A stretch of 64,000 nucleotides of DNA from Tagaea sp. CACIAM 22H2 (GTDB taxonomy: Bacteria; Pseudomonadota; Alphaproteobacteria; CACIAM-22H2). Positions 18,056 through 26,955 of this stretch are shown piece by piece (within the stretch, counting starts at the first letter, position 1; every line of letters starts with the position of its first letter). Below the pieces are notes generated by a model that saw only the letters and a program-made list of their open reading frames with translations, was not told the DNA's origin and made no database searches. The stretch spans positions 124,001 through 188,000 of the forward strand of contig PVXE01000002.1 in assembly GCA_014444615.1 (NCBI GenBank), written 5' to 3'. Both the position numbers and the translations under genes were made by a program.

Positions 18056-18886
18056 ATGACCCGCGGCGGCATTCCGTTCGTGGCGCCGATGCTGGCGCTG
18101 TCGATCGCGGGTTTCCTCGTGCCCCTCGTCGTGCTGGCGGCTTTCAGTTTCAGCGATCCGGCGGGCGGCTTCGGCATGGCGAACTACGTCAAGCTGTTCG
18201 CCGACCCGCTGGCGCTGCAAGTTTTGTTCGACACGCTGGCGCTGGGTTTCAAGGTCGTCGCGTCGACGACCTTGATCGGCTTGCCGATCATTCTGCTGTT
18301 CTGGCATGCGGGCCCGCGCGAGCGCAGCTTGATCGTCTTTCTGACGTTGCTGCCCATGCTGGTCAGCAACGTCGTGCGCACCTTCGCCTGGATCGTCATC
18401 CTCGGCCGCCAAGGGCCGGTCAGCCAAACGCTGGCGCAGCTTGGCTTCATTCCGGCCCCGCGCAGCCTGTTGTTCAACGAGACGGCCGTGGTCGTGGTGC
18501 TGAGCCAGATCGAGTTGCCGCTGCTGCTGCTGCCGGTCATGGCGGTGCTGTCGCGCACCGATCGCAGCCTCGTCTCGGCCGCGGAAACGCTGGGGGCGGG
18601 GCCGTGGCGTATTCTCGCGACCGTCATCCTGCCCTTGGCGGCCCCGGGCATTCTGGCGGGCTGGGTGCTGGTCTTCGCCAGCGCCACAACGTCCTACGTC
18701 ACCCAATCGGTGATTGGCGGGGCGCGGCATATCTATTTGCCGCAATACATCTATCGCGAGGTCGGCGTGCTGTTCCAATGGCCGTCGGCGGCGGCGATCG
18801 CCTTCGTGTTGCTGGCGACGACCGGAATCATCATGGCGGCGATGGCGATGCTGGCGCGCCACCCGAGGCTCGCGTCGCATGGCTAA
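18056..18886 (+). CDS. PotB-type ABC transporter permease
   Basis: This 276-aa polytopic protein has six helices. The EAA-type loop is ETLGAGPWRILATVILPLAAPGI near residues 180-202. A purine-rich ribosome site (AGAGGGGAACGCAGG) precedes ATG 18056, 23 bases after the binding-protein stop. It forms the heteromeric channel with the following permease, whose start overlaps this stop by 8 bases. Confidence 0.92.
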   Translation: MTRGGIPFVAPMLALSIAGFLVPLVVLAAFSFSDPAGGFGMANYVKLFADPLALQVLFDTLALGFKVVASTTLIGLPIILLFWHAGPRERSLIVFLTLLPMLVSNVVRTFAWIVILGRQGPVSQTLAQLGFIPAPRSLLFNETAVVVVLSQIELPLLLLPVMAVLSRTDRSLVSAAETLGAGPWRILATVILPLAAPGILAGWVLVFASATTSYVTQSVIGGARHIYLPQYIYREVGVLFQWPSAAAIAFVLLATTGIIMAAMAMLARHPRLASHG

Positions 18887-19682
18887 CGGCGACCGCCTTT
18901 ATCGCGCCGTCGTATTCGGCCTGGGTTGGCTCGCCGTCGCCTTCATGGTGGCACCGGTTGCCGTCGGTCTCGTCATGTCCTTCACCGCCGGCCAAACGTT
19001 GAAATTCCCGCCCGATGGGTTTTCGCTGCGCTGGTACACGGCGCTGTTCGATCCGGTGCGCTCGGCGCCGATCCACACCGCCATTTGGAACTCGCTGCAG
19101 ATCGCGGTGCTGACGGTTCTTGGCGCGTTCCTGTTCGCGATGCCGGCGGCGTATGGAGCCACGCGCCTCAAAGGCAAAGTCTCGGCGATCGTCGAGCCTT
19201 TGATGTTGGCACCGCTGGTGCTGCCCACGCTCGTCTACGGTCTCGCGGCATTGATTGCGTTCAGCAATATCGGCTTGCGCCCGTCGCTGCCGCTGGTCGT
19301 GCTGGGGCATGTCGTGGTCTTCGGACCGCTGATGTATCGCGCCTGCATCGCCATCGCGCAGCGCCTCGACCCGAGCCTCGAAGAAGCTTCGACGCTGCTC
19401 GGCGTCGGCGCCTTCATGACTTTCTTGCGCATCACGCTGCCGCTGATGGTGCCGGGCATTCTGGCGGGTGCGTTCCTCGTATTCATGCAGTCGCTCGACA
19501 ACGTCTCGGTCTCGCTCTTCCTCGCCGACGCGCGCACATCCGTTCTGCCGCTGCGCATGTTCCAGATGATCGAGGAATCGCTGGATGTGCGTGTCGCCGC
19601 GATTTCGGGCGTGCTCATCGGTGTCGTGTTCGTCGGTCTGTTTTTCGCCCGCCGCGTCCTCGAACCCGCACGCTCCGCTTAA
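18879..19682 (+). CDS. PotC-type ABC transporter permease
   Basis: This 267-aa permease has six helices and the conserved loop EASTLLGVGAFMTFLRITLP (EAA motif) near residues 167-186. ATG 18879 lies inside the end of the previous permease gene, implying translational coupling. Together with the genes at 15787, 16992 and 18056 it makes a complete importer. Confidence 0.92.
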   Translation: MANGDRLYRAVVFGLGWLAVAFMVAPVAVGLVMSFTAGQTLKFPPDGFSLRWYTALFDPVRSAPIHTAIWNSLQIAVLTVLGAFLFAMPAAYGATRLKGKVSAIVEPLMLAPLVLPTLVYGLAALIAFSNIGLRPSLPLVVLGHVVVFGPLMYRACIAIAQRLDPSLEEASTLLGVGAFMTFLRITLPLMVPGILAGAFLVFMQSLDNVSVSLFLADARTSVLPLRMFQMIEESLDVRVAAISGVLIGVVFVGLFFARRVLEPARSA

Positions 19683-19709
19683 AAGAAAGTACCGGAAGGA
19701 ACCCTTGCT

Positions 19710-21119
19710 ATGACGATCATCGCCAAATCGACGCGCCCCACCATCGAAGCTCTAATGGCGGATTTCGCGCCGAATTTCGACTTCGTTCCGCCGCCGCCGT
19801 TGCCCGTGGCGGAGTACGAGGAGCGTCTGCGCCGCGTGCGGCGCGAAGCTGTCGTCGCGGGACACGACGCGATCGTCATCCATACCGGCATGGTCGGCTG
19901 GTTCCACGCCTCCAACGCCTATCTGCGTTACATGATCGATTGGATGCGCGAAGGCGTGTTGATCATTCCGTGCGACAACGACAAGCCGCTGACGCTTCTG
20001 ACCTTCTTCACCGAATCCGTGATCCTGCCGCCGGGCGGCGAGCCCGTGCTGGTCGACGATATCTGGCAGGTCGGCGCGATCGGCCGCGAATACGCCGATC
20101 GGCCCGGCACGTCGGACGAGAAGGCGGGCGAGGCGGCGGCCAAGTTCCTGCTCGATCAATTCGGGCCGAGCGCCCAGATCGGCCGTATCGGCGACGGCAA
20201 GTCGGTCAAGTTCTGGGCGCAGCTTCAGGAATTGATGCCCAAGACGAAGTTCGTCGCCGAGAACGGCATCATCGATCGCATGCAGCGCGTGCGCTCGCCG
20301 CGCGAGATCGATATGTTCCGCGCCGCCGGTCAGTTGATCGATATCGCGACGCAAGCCGCCTATCACGTGACCAAGCCCGGCGTCACCGATCACGAGATCT
20401 TCGGCGCCTTCACCTTCGCGCAGATGTCGCGCGGCGGCGAAACCGGCGACGGGTATCAGATCGGCATCAACGAGTTCGGCACGCATTGCGGCAAACCCTA
20501 TGGCCATGTCGTGCGGCCCGGCGATCTGATCAATCTCTATATCTCGAACGTCACGTTCCGCGGCTACACCGCGCAGACCGCGCGCATGATCGCGGTGGGC
20601 GATATCACCAAGCATCAGGAGAAGGTGATCGTGGCTTGCGTCGAGGGCGTGAAGCGCGCGGAAAAGCTGATCAAGCCCGGCGCCTTGTTCCGCGATATCA
20701 ACAATGCGGCGTTCGAGCCTTATATCGAGGCGGGGCTTTTGACGTCGCCGGAAGCGCGCACCATGCCCTATATCTGGGCGCCGGAGGATGACGGCAGTCC
20801 GCGCTTGGTGAAGCGGCAATATGTCCGCGACATCGATTGGGAAGCGCAAGGCCGCAAGCTGATGCATGTTTATCCCGCGCAATACGGGCCGCATAATCCC
20901 AATCTCGGCCATTCGATCGGCATGGCGGGGGCGGGGAACAGCTTCAACGTCTCGTCCCACAATTATGATCGCTTGGAGGAAGGCATGGTCTTCGTCCTGC
21001 ACACGCAATGGATCGAACCGCTGAACGCGGGCTGCAACGTGGGCGATCTCTACGCCGTCACCAAAGACGGGTTCGAGAATTTGAGCCGCCATACGCCGCT
21101 CGATCTGCATCGTGTGTAA
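19710..21119 (+). CDS. Creatinase-like M24-family hydrolase lacking most metal ligands
   Basis: This 469-aa two-domain protein has a creatinase/prolidase N-terminal domain (about 35-190) and a C-terminal pita-bread M24 domain. Aligned by eye to aminopeptidase P, four of the five metal-ligand positions are replaced: Asp to Y277, Asp to Q289, Glu to H431 and Glu to G445. Only H401 (in LGHSIGM) is kept. Creatinase is the known metal-free member of this fold, so a metal-independent C-N hydrolase is more likely than a peptidase. The gene lies 27 bases after an ABC permease with AGGAA upstream, and before an HbpS-like gene and an amidase. The substrate is unknown. Confidence 0.85.
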   Translation: MTIIAKSTRPTIEALMADFAPNFDFVPPPPLPVAEYEERLRRVRREAVVAGHDAIVIHTGMVGWFHASNAYLRYMIDWMREGVLIIPCDNDKPLTLLTFFTESVILPPGGEPVLVDDIWQVGAIGREYADRPGTSDEKAGEAAAKFLLDQFGPSAQIGRIGDGKSVKFWAQLQELMPKTKFVAENGIIDRMQRVRSPREIDMFRAAGQLIDIATQAAYHVTKPGVTDHEIFGAFTFAQMSRGGETGDGYQIGINEFGTHCGKPYGHVVRPGDLINLYISNVTFRGYTAQTARMIAVGDITKHQEKVIVACVEGVKRAEKLIKPGALFRDINNAAFEPYIEAGLLTSPEARTMPYIWAPEDDGSPRLVKRQYVRDIDWEAQGRKLMHVYPAQYGPHNPNLGHSIGMAGAGNSFNVSSHNYDRLEEGMVFVLHTQWIEPLNAGCNVGDLYAVTKDGFENLSRHTPLDLHRV

Positions 21120-21132
21120 GGAGCGGCGGGCG

Positions 21133-21627
21133 ATGGCCGATCTCAAGGACACGCGCAATCTCACGCTCGCGGGCGGGCTAAAGGTTCTCCACGCGGCAAT
21201 CGCGGCGGCGGAGAAGATCGGACAGCCCATGTGCATCTGCGTCGTGGATCTCGGCGGCAATATTGTGGCGCTGGCGCGCATGGACGGGTCGAAGGCGATC
21301 AGCGTGATCTCGGCCACCAACAAGGCGCGCACGGCCGCTTTGTCGGGCGAACCGACGGGCGGGGCGCATGCGGATGTCGAAATCCAGATCGCGCTGGCGT
21401 CGGAGAATAAATGGACGAACCTGATCGGCGGCTTGCCGATCCGCGTTGGCGGCATCGTGGTCGGGGCCATCGCCGCCGGTTCGGGGACCGGGGCGCAGGA
21501 CCTTGCGGTCGCGCGCGCCGGGGCGGCCGCCATCGCGGGCGCCGATATGTTCGAAGGATTCGTGCCGATGGAGGCCGAGGATACGGGTATCGTGCGCGGC
21601 TCGCATCCGGACAAGGTCCGTGGCTGA
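21133..21627 (+). CDS. GlcG/HbpS-family (DUF336) protein
   Basis: This 164-aa cytoplasmic-looking protein has the GlcG/HbpS family layout: an N-terminal helix (AAIAAAEKIGQPMCICVVD), a central beta region GNIVALARMDGSKAISV, and the conserved C-terminal GGLPIRVGGIVVGAIAAGSGTGAQD. ATG 21133 is chosen because AAGGAG lies 9 bases upstream; an upstream ATG at 21112 would overlap the M24 gene. The family often sits in catabolic operons with no defined role. Some members bind haem or corrinoid. Confidence 0.88.
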   Translation: MADLKDTRNLTLAGGLKVLHAAIAAAEKIGQPMCICVVDLGGNIVALARMDGSKAISVISATNKARTAALSGEPTGGAHADVEIQIALASENKWTNLIGGLPIRVGGIVVGAIAAGSGTGAQDLAVARAGAAAIAGADMFEGFVPMEAEDTGIVRGSHPDKVRG

Positions 21628-23038
21628 CTCCGCCGCCACGATCGCCGCGCATGTGTGCGCGCGCCGGCTGAGTGCCGTCGAAAGCGCTACGGCGGCGCTC
21701 GACGCGATTTCGGCGACCGATCCCGAGATCCATGCTTTCTGCACGATCGATCCGGACGATGTGCTGGCGCAGGCGCGCGCCGTTGACGCCCGCATCTCGA
21801 AGGGCGATGCCTTGCCGCTGGCGGGCGTGCCCGTCGCGATCAAGGACCTGATTCTGACGAAAGGGCTGCGCACGACCTTCGCGTCGCCGCTTTATGCCCA
21901 GAATATCCCCGAGATAGACGATGTCAGCGTCGCGCGATTGCGCGCTGCCGGTGCCATTGTGATCGGCAAGACCAACGCGTCGGAATTCGGCTACGGCCCC
22001 GTCGGGCGCAACAAGCTGTTCTCCACGACGCGCAATCCTTGGAATCCCGTTCTCACAACGGGCGGGTCGAGTGCCGGAACGGGTGCGGCGGTCGCCGCCG
22101 GCATGGTGCCGTTCGGCTTGGGCAGCGACGGCGGCGGCTCGATCCGCATTCCGGCCGCCCTTTGCGGTGTCGCAGGGATGAAAGCGTCGTGGGGGCGCGT
22201 GCCGCTTTTCCCCGGATGCCGCGATGAATCGCAGCCGGGCGCATCGAGTTGGGAGTCGCTGGAACATATCGGCCCGCTGGCGGCCTGCGTCGCGGATCTC
22301 GCCTTATGCCTTTCCGTCGTCGGCGGGCCCACAGCGGACGACAGACATTCCGTGCCGCTGGAACCCGGCGCGTTCGCCATCGCGCCGCCGGAAACGTTGC
22401 GGGGCTTGCGCATCGCCTATAGCGGAACGCTGGGTTTCGCGAAGGTTGAGTGCGATGTCGCGGAGCGCTGCGCGACGGCCGCCGTCGCGTTCGCGCGCGC
22501 GGTCGGCGCCACGTTGATCGAAGCCGATCCACCCGTGGGCGACACGCACGAAGCGTTCGATGCCCTGGTGGCGCTCGATACGGATCGCGATGGCCTCCGG
22601 CGCATGGCGGCGGCGCAAGGCCATGTGTTCGACGGCGCGCTCGGCCGTTTGTTGGCGCGCGACTGGACCGCCGACGAATTCACCGCCGCGATCATGGCGC
22701 GCAAGAAGGTCGCCCGGATAATGGCGCGTTTCATGACCGAGTTCGACCTGTTGTTGACGCCGACGACGGCGTGCGCGGCCTATCCGCTCGAAGCGCCCGA
22801 GCCGAAAGGGTGGACGCCGTTCACGGCGCTCGCCAACCTGACCGGTCAGCCGGCGGCGAGCGTTCCGGCGGGGCTCACCGGCAACGGCCGGCCCGTCGGC
22901 TTGCAAATCATCGGCCGGCATCTCGCCGATGCCCAAGTATTGAGCGCTTGCGCGGCCTTCGAGGCGATCTTGCCTTGGGCGGCGCTTCGGCCAAAAATCG
23001 CCGCTGCGAATCGCGCATTGGGGGCGTTGCCAGTATGA
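21620..23038 (+). CDS. Amidase-signature family hydrolase
   Basis: This 472-aa Ser-cisSer-Lys amidase has its catalytic lysine in VAIKDLI (near residue 75), the Gly/Ser-rich signature GGSSAGTGAAVAAG and the second serine in GSDGGGSIRIPAA. It starts at GTG 21620, overlapping the HbpS-like gene by 8 bases, with AAGG 4 bases upstream. It hydrolyses a C-N amide bond. Placement with the M24 hydrolase and importer suggests stepwise breakdown of an imported amide, but the substrate is not defined. It lacks the features expected of a GatA in a gatCAB operon. Confidence 0.9.
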   Translation: MADSAATIAAHVCARRLSAVESATAALDAISATDPEIHAFCTIDPDDVLAQARAVDARISKGDALPLAGVPVAIKDLILTKGLRTTFASPLYAQNIPEIDDVSVARLRAAGAIVIGKTNASEFGYGPVGRNKLFSTTRNPWNPVLTTGGSSAGTGAAVAAGMVPFGLGSDGGGSIRIPAALCGVAGMKASWGRVPLFPGCRDESQPGASSWESLEHIGPLAACVADLALCLSVVGGPTADDRHSVPLEPGAFAIAPPETLRGLRIAYSGTLGFAKVECDVAERCATAAVAFARAVGATLIEADPPVGDTHEAFDALVALDTDRDGLRRMAAAQGHVFDGALGRLLARDWTADEFTAAIMARKKVARIMARFMTEFDLLLTPTTACAAYPLEAPEPKGWTPFTALANLTGQPAASVPAGLTGNGRPVGLQIIGRHLADAQVLSACAAFEAILPWAALRPKIAAANRALGALPV

Positions 23039-23634
23039 GCAAGGCTGCAAAAGTCGAGAAGATGCCGGCGTCACGCGATCTGCAGATCGGCGCGCGCGTG
23101 CGTCATGCGCGGATCCTCGCGGGGATCCGGATGCGCGAATTGGCCGAGCGGATCGGCTGCGCCGAAAGCTCGATTTCCAAGATCGAGAGCGGCCATGTCG
23201 TGCCGTCGCTGCCGATGTTGCAGCGGATCGTCGAAGCGCTGGGCCGCGATTTGTCGTCGTTCTTCGGCGCGGACCTCGATGCGCCCGCGATCATTCAGCG
23301 TGCCGGGCAGCGCGTTGTGGCGCTGACCGATCCGATCCGCGACGGAAAGGGCATCAAGTACGAACGCATGATCTCGTTTGCGACCGGCAATCTCCTCGAA
23401 GCGAATATCCATATCGTTGAGCCGGGCGGCGGGCGCGAAGATCGCGTGACGCATCAGGGCGAAAGCTTCGGCTATGTCATCGAAGGACAGATCGAACTGA
23501 CGATTGAAAACTCGCCCTACATGCTGTCGGCGGGCGATTCCTTCTCGTACAAGAACCACCTGACCAGCAGCTATCGCAATCCCGGCACGGTCGTCGCGCG
23601 GATGCTGTGGGTCAACACGCCGCAGGTTCATTAG
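23035..23634 (+). CDS. XRE-family transcriptional regulator with cupin sensor domain
   Basis: This 199-aa DNA-binding protein has an HTH_3/XRE domain at about 18-75 (IGARVRHARILAGIRMRELAERIG, then AESSISKIESGHVVPSLPML), then a cupin_2 domain at about 110-190 with GESFGYVIEGQIELTIEN and LSAGDSFSYKNHLTSSYRN. This architecture (PuuR-like) commonly senses a small ligand and represses the neighbouring catabolic operon. ATG 23035 overlaps the amidase stop (ATGA), so it is the last gene of the ABC/M24/amidase operon. It is the prime candidate to bind the dyad at 15762-15782. Confidence 0.92.
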   Translation: MSKAAKVEKMPASRDLQIGARVRHARILAGIRMRELAERIGCAESSISKIESGHVVPSLPMLQRIVEALGRDLSSFFGADLDAPAIIQRAGQRVVALTDPIRDGKGIKYERMISFATGNLLEANIHIVEPGGGREDRVTHQGESFGYVIEGQIELTIENSPYMLSAGDSFSYKNHLTSSYRNPGTVVARMLWVNTPQVH

Positions 23635-23641
23635 TTGCGCG

Positions 23642-23717
23642 TGGCGTCCCCTAGGGGATTCGAACCCCTGTCACCACCGTGAAAGGGTGGTGTCCTAGGC
23701 CTCTAGACGAAGGGGAC
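23642..23717 (-). tRNA. tRNA-Glu (anticodon TTC), CCA encoded
   Basis: The complement reads as a full cloverleaf: acceptor GTCCCCT pairing with AGGGGAC, anticodon stem CCACC/GGTGG around loop CTTTCAC (anticodon TTC), T-loop GGTTCGAATCC, discriminator G and a genome-encoded CCA. It closely matches bacterial tRNA-Glu. It lies between the convergent XRE-cupin and SufU genes. Confidence 0.97.
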
Positions 23718-23762
23718 ATCCTTCGCGAAAGCGGGCCTGTGTACCCGCTTGTGCGGCGCAAA

Positions 23763-24167
23763 TCAAGTGCCGGAAAAGAGCGATTTTACAGCCGAAAACG
23801 GGAGCTTAACGCAGTCATGCCGGCTTTTGTGCCGCGCGACGGGCGCAAACGCGTCCCACGGGGCCGGGGCGGACCCACCCGCAAGCACCGATTCGACCGC
23901 CGCTTGGGCGTCGGCCAATGCCGCGCGGGCGGGTTTGCCGTCGAGCACGCGTGCCAGCGCGGCCGCCGAGGCTTGGCATAACGCGCAGCCGCGCACCTTG
24001 TGGCGGATATCGCGCGCGATACCCTTCTCGAGTTTGCCGTCGAATGTCACGCGATCGCCGCACAGCGGATTGTCGACCGTGACGCCCGTTCCCGGCGGCA
24101 ACGCGGCCGCATGCGTGCGGTCCTTGGAGAGCGCCATCAACGCGTCGTGATACAGCGCGTCGTTCAT
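23763..24167 (-). CDS. sufU: SufU-type sulfur-transfer scaffold protein
   Basis: This 134-aa SufU/NifU-N family protein has three conserved cysteines, C36 in NPLCGD (with D38), C61 in GCALCQASA and C119 in DCVKLPF. These positions form the zinc/sulfur acceptor site in SufU. ATG 24167 overlaps the SufS stop (ATGA). SufU accepts persulfide sulfur from SufS; here both are last in a chain of molybdenum-hydroxylase maturation genes rather than in a sufBCD operon. The start was set by the overlap; the upstream in-frame extension is Arg-rich shadow. Confidence 0.9.
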   Translation of the reverse strand: MNDALYHDALMALSKDRTHAAALPPGTGVTVDNPLCGDRVTFDGKLEKGIARDIRHKVRGCALCQASAAALARVLDGKPARAALADAQAAVESVLAGGSAPAPWDAFAPVARHKSRHDCVKLPFSAVKSLFSGT

Positions 24168-25351
24168 GTCAGCACGCGCTTGGCGTCGGCGAGACCGGCG
24201 AAGAACAGGTCGATATCGTCGTCCTCGCAATAGAGGGCGAACGACGCGCGCGTCGTGCCCGCGAGATCGAATTTCGCGTGCAGCGGTTGCGCGCAATGAT
24301 GCCCGCCGCGCAACGCCACGCCATGCCGATCCATGATCTGGCAGATATCGTGCGGATGCGCCCCCGCGAGATCGAACGACACGACGGGTGCGCGGCCCTG
24401 CAAGCTTTGCGGCCCGATCACGGTCACACCGTCGACCGCGCGCAATCCGTCGAGCAAACGGCCGGTCAAGCGCAGCTCATGCGCTGCAATCGCCGCCCAA
24501 TCGAGCGTGCCGAGCCATTCGCAAGCCGCCCCCAAACCGATCGCGCCGGAAATCGGCGGCGTGCCCGCCTCGAATTTCGCGGGCGCATTGGCCGGCGTGA
24601 AGCCTTGCATGGTGACGCTCGCGATCATCTCGCCGCCGCCCAGGAAAGGCGGCATCGCGTCGAGCAATTCAGATCGTGCCCACAACACGCCCACGCCATG
24701 CGGCGCGAAAGCTTTGTGGCCGCTGAACGCGTAGAAATCGACGCCGAGGGCGGGAATATCGACGGGCCCGTGCGGCGTGCGCTGCGCGCCGTCGAGCAGC
24801 ACGCGCGCGCCCACGCGCTTGGCTTCCGACACGATCGCCGGCACGTCGAGGACCGCGCCCGTCACGTTCGACACATGGGCGAGCGAAACGAGCTTCGTGC
24901 GCGGCGACAGTGCCTGCGGCACAATGCGCCCTTCGCCATCGACCGGTAGGAAATTCACCTTCACGCCGTTGCGCGCCGCCAACATATGCCACGGCACGAT
25001 GTTGGAATGATGCTCGAGCTCCGAGACCGCGATCTCGTCGCCGGGCTTCAGCAGCGCGCCAAAGGATTGCGCGACGAGATTGATGGCTCCCGTGCAGCCG
25101 CTCGTGAACACGATTTCCTCGGCGGGCACCGAAAGATACGCGGCGACTTGGGTGCGCGCCTTCGCGTAAGCCTCGGTCGCCGCTTCGGCCAACCGATGAA
25201 CCCCGCGTTTGACGTTGGCGCGCGCGCCCGTTTCGAATACACGCACCGCGTCGAGAACGATATCGGGCGTTTGTGCCGTGGCGCCGCTATCGAGATAGGC
25301 GATGCGCGGGCCCGGCTGGTTCAGCAGCGGGAAATGCCGACGAAGGGTCAC
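24164..25351 (-). CDS. sufS: SufS-type cysteine desulfurase
   Basis: This 395-aa PLP class-V aminotransferase-fold enzyme has the Schiff-base lysine K213 in FSGHKAFAPHG, catalytic C353 in RGGHHCAQP and cofactor contacts SELEHHSN and LLDGAQ. It removes sulfur from L-cysteine as an enzyme persulfide. It starts at GTG 25351, overlapping the stop of the MoeA-MobA gene (GTGA). It is coupled to sufU downstream and to moco genes upstream. A role in supplying the terminal sulfido ligand of the Mo cofactor through XdhC is an attractive inference, known in principle from NifS4-XdhC in Rhodobacter. Confidence 0.92.
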   Translation of the reverse strand: MTLRRHFPLLNQPGPRIAYLDSGATAQTPDIVLDAVRVFETGARANVKRGVHRLAEAATEAYAKARTQVAAYLSVPAEEIVFTSGCTGAINLVAQSFGALLKPGDEIAVSELEHHSNIVPWHMLAARNGVKVNFLPVDGEGRIVPQALSPRTKLVSLAHVSNVTGAVLDVPAIVSEAKRVGARVLLDGAQRTPHGPVDIPALGVDFYAFSGHKAFAPHGVGVLWARSELLDAMPPFLGGGEMIASVTMQGFTPANAPAKFEAGTPPISGAIGLGAACEWLGTLDWAAIAAHELRLTGRLLDGLRAVDGVTVIGPQSLQGRAPVVSFDLAGAHPHDICQIMDRHGVALRGGHHCAQPLHAKFDLAGTTRASFALYCEDDDIDLFFAGLADAKRVLT

Positions 25352-26955
25352 GCGGATCTCTCCCGCGCCGCACGGAAGGCGGCCAAGGCTTCGGCGGTGT
25401 CGAGATCGACCAGCACGCCGTCGTCCGGCATCGGCACTTCGCAAAGCATGTCTTCGTGTTTACGCATGACGATACGCGCGCCCTGATCGCCGTCGAGGGC
25501 GAGGATCTCGGCGAAGAAATCGCGGCCCCACAAAACGGGATTGCCGCGCTTGCCGTCGAAGGCCGAAACGCAGATCGCGCGGCCCTCGATGGGCGAAAAG
25601 GCGGCGATCAGGCGATCGACATGCGCCGCCGCGACCAAGGGCATGTCGCCGAGCAGCACGACGGCGCCGTCGCAATCGAGCGGCACTTGCGCGATGCCCG
25701 CGCGCACGGAGCTGGCGAGGCCGCTGGCGAAATCCGGGTTCTCGACCACCGCGACATCGGCCGGCAAAGCGGCCTTGGCGCGCGCGGCGTCGTTGCCGAC
25801 GACCACGATCGTATGCGCGGCCTGGGAATTCGTCGCGGCGGTGACGGCGCGCGACAGCATCGTTTGTCCGTCAATCTCGACGAACAGCTTGTTCGCGGGC
25901 GCCATGCGGCTGGATTTGCCGGCGGCGAGCACGATGGCGGCGATCTTCGGCGCTTTGGGTGCGGCCGCTTCGCCCGCACGCGGGGTCGGGCGCGGGATTT
26001 CGGCGAGCAAGCCGCCGACCCCCATACGTGCAATCGCGTCGCGGCCGATGGGCAAGCCCGCCGCGTGGCGGCGCAGCACCCAATCGAAGCCGTTGAGCTT
26101 GGGCGAGCGCGCGCAGCCGGGCAGGCCAATGACAGAGGACGAACCGAAACGCGCGACGAGCAGCAGATTGCCGGGATCGACCGGCATGCCGAAATGCTCG
26201 ACATTGCCGCCCGCCGCTTCGATCGCGGCGGGGATCGCGTCTCGCCGATCGACGACAGCGGAGGCGCCGATGACCAGGATGGGATCGCAACCGGATGCGG
26301 CGCGAAGTTCCTGCGCGATGGCGGCGGCGTCGTGTGCGCAGATGCGCACGGATTCCAGCGTGGCGCCCAAGGCAGCAAGGCGCTGTTTCGTCGCGTCTTC
26401 GGTTTTCTCCAACACGGATGTCTTCGTGCCGGGCAGGCGCGTTTGGATCAGCGCCGCGCGCTTGGGCGTGAAGGGCGCGAAGGTCACGGCGTTCGCCGCG
26501 AGCGCCAAGCATGTCTCCAACGCCTTACGTGGTGCCGCGAAAGGTATGATTTTCACCGTCGCCAGCATCGTGCGCGGCTCGGCCGGGGCGAGATCGGCAA
26601 GCGTTGCGACGGTGATCGCCTCGTCAACCGCGTTGATCGCGTCGATCTTGGCGGCGTCGATGCGTACCAGGCCGGGCGCCTTGGCGAATAGATTGCAGCG
26701 CCCGGTGAAGGGGGCCGCGACCTCGATGCCGTCGCCCGCCAACGCTTTGGCCAACGCATGCGCCGCATCGTCCTCGGCCACGTCGTCGGCGTCGAGCCTT
26801 GCGACCACGACCGATGCCACACCCGCATCGTTCAATGCGGCGATATCGGCCGTGTTGAGCTTGCGGCCTTTGCGCAGCGACACCGCACCCGCGCGCACGC
26901 CATGGGCGAGGATCGCCCCTTCGGCTTGGGCGGGCGGGACGGGGCCGAAAAACAT
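25348..26955 (-). CDS. Molybdopterin-binding (MoeA-like) / MobA-like nucleotidyltransferase fusion
   Basis: This 535-aa two-domain cytoplasmic protein has an N-terminal ~330 residues that resemble the MoeA/MogA-type molybdopterin-binding fold (LVIGASAVVDRRDAIP, PGNLLLVARFGSS, GLPGCARSPKLNGFDWVLRR). The C-terminal ~190 residues are a MobA/MocA NTP-transferase, with LAAGKSSRMAPANKLFVEIDG as the nucleotide-binding loop, VVLLGDMPLV as the Asp metal site and GKRGNPVLWG. Such proteins prepare the dinucleotide (MCD) form of the Mo cofactor used by xanthine/CO dehydrogenase-type enzymes. Start ATG 26955 overlaps the XdhC stop. Confidence 0.88.
   Translation of the reverse strand: MFFGPVPPAQAEGAILAHGVRAGAVSLRKGRKLNTADIAALNDAGVASVVVARLDADDVAEDDAAHALAKALAGDGIEVAAPFTGRCNLFAKAPGLVRIDAAKIDAINAVDEAITVATLADLAPAEPRTMLATVKIIPFAAPRKALETCLALAANAVTFAPFTPKRAALIQTRLPGTKTSVLEKTEDATKQRLAALGATLESVRICAHDAAAIAQELRAASGCDPILVIGASAVVDRRDAIPAAIEAAGGNVEHFGMPVDPGNLLLVARFGSSSVIGLPGCARSPKLNGFDWVLRRHAAGLPIGRDAIARMGVGGLLAEIPRPTPRAGEAAAPKAPKIAAIVLAAGKSSRMAPANKLFVEIDGQTMLSRAVTAATNSQAAHTIVVVGNDAARAKAALPADVAVVENPDFASGLASSVRAGIAQVPLDCDGAVVLLGDMPLVAAAHVDRLIAAFSPIEGRAICVSAFDGKRGNPVLWGRDFFAEILALDGDQGARIVMRKHEDMLCEVPMPDDGVLVDLDTAEALAAFRAARERSA

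Noticed and set aside
19710-21119. Plain annotation as Xaa-Pro aminopeptidase
   Set aside because: Four of five required metal ligands are replaced, so a metallopeptidase function is unlikely despite the M24 fold.
23640-23760. Integration site at tRNA-Glu
   Set aside because: No integrase, no duplicated tRNA 3' end and no change in gene style next to it were seen.
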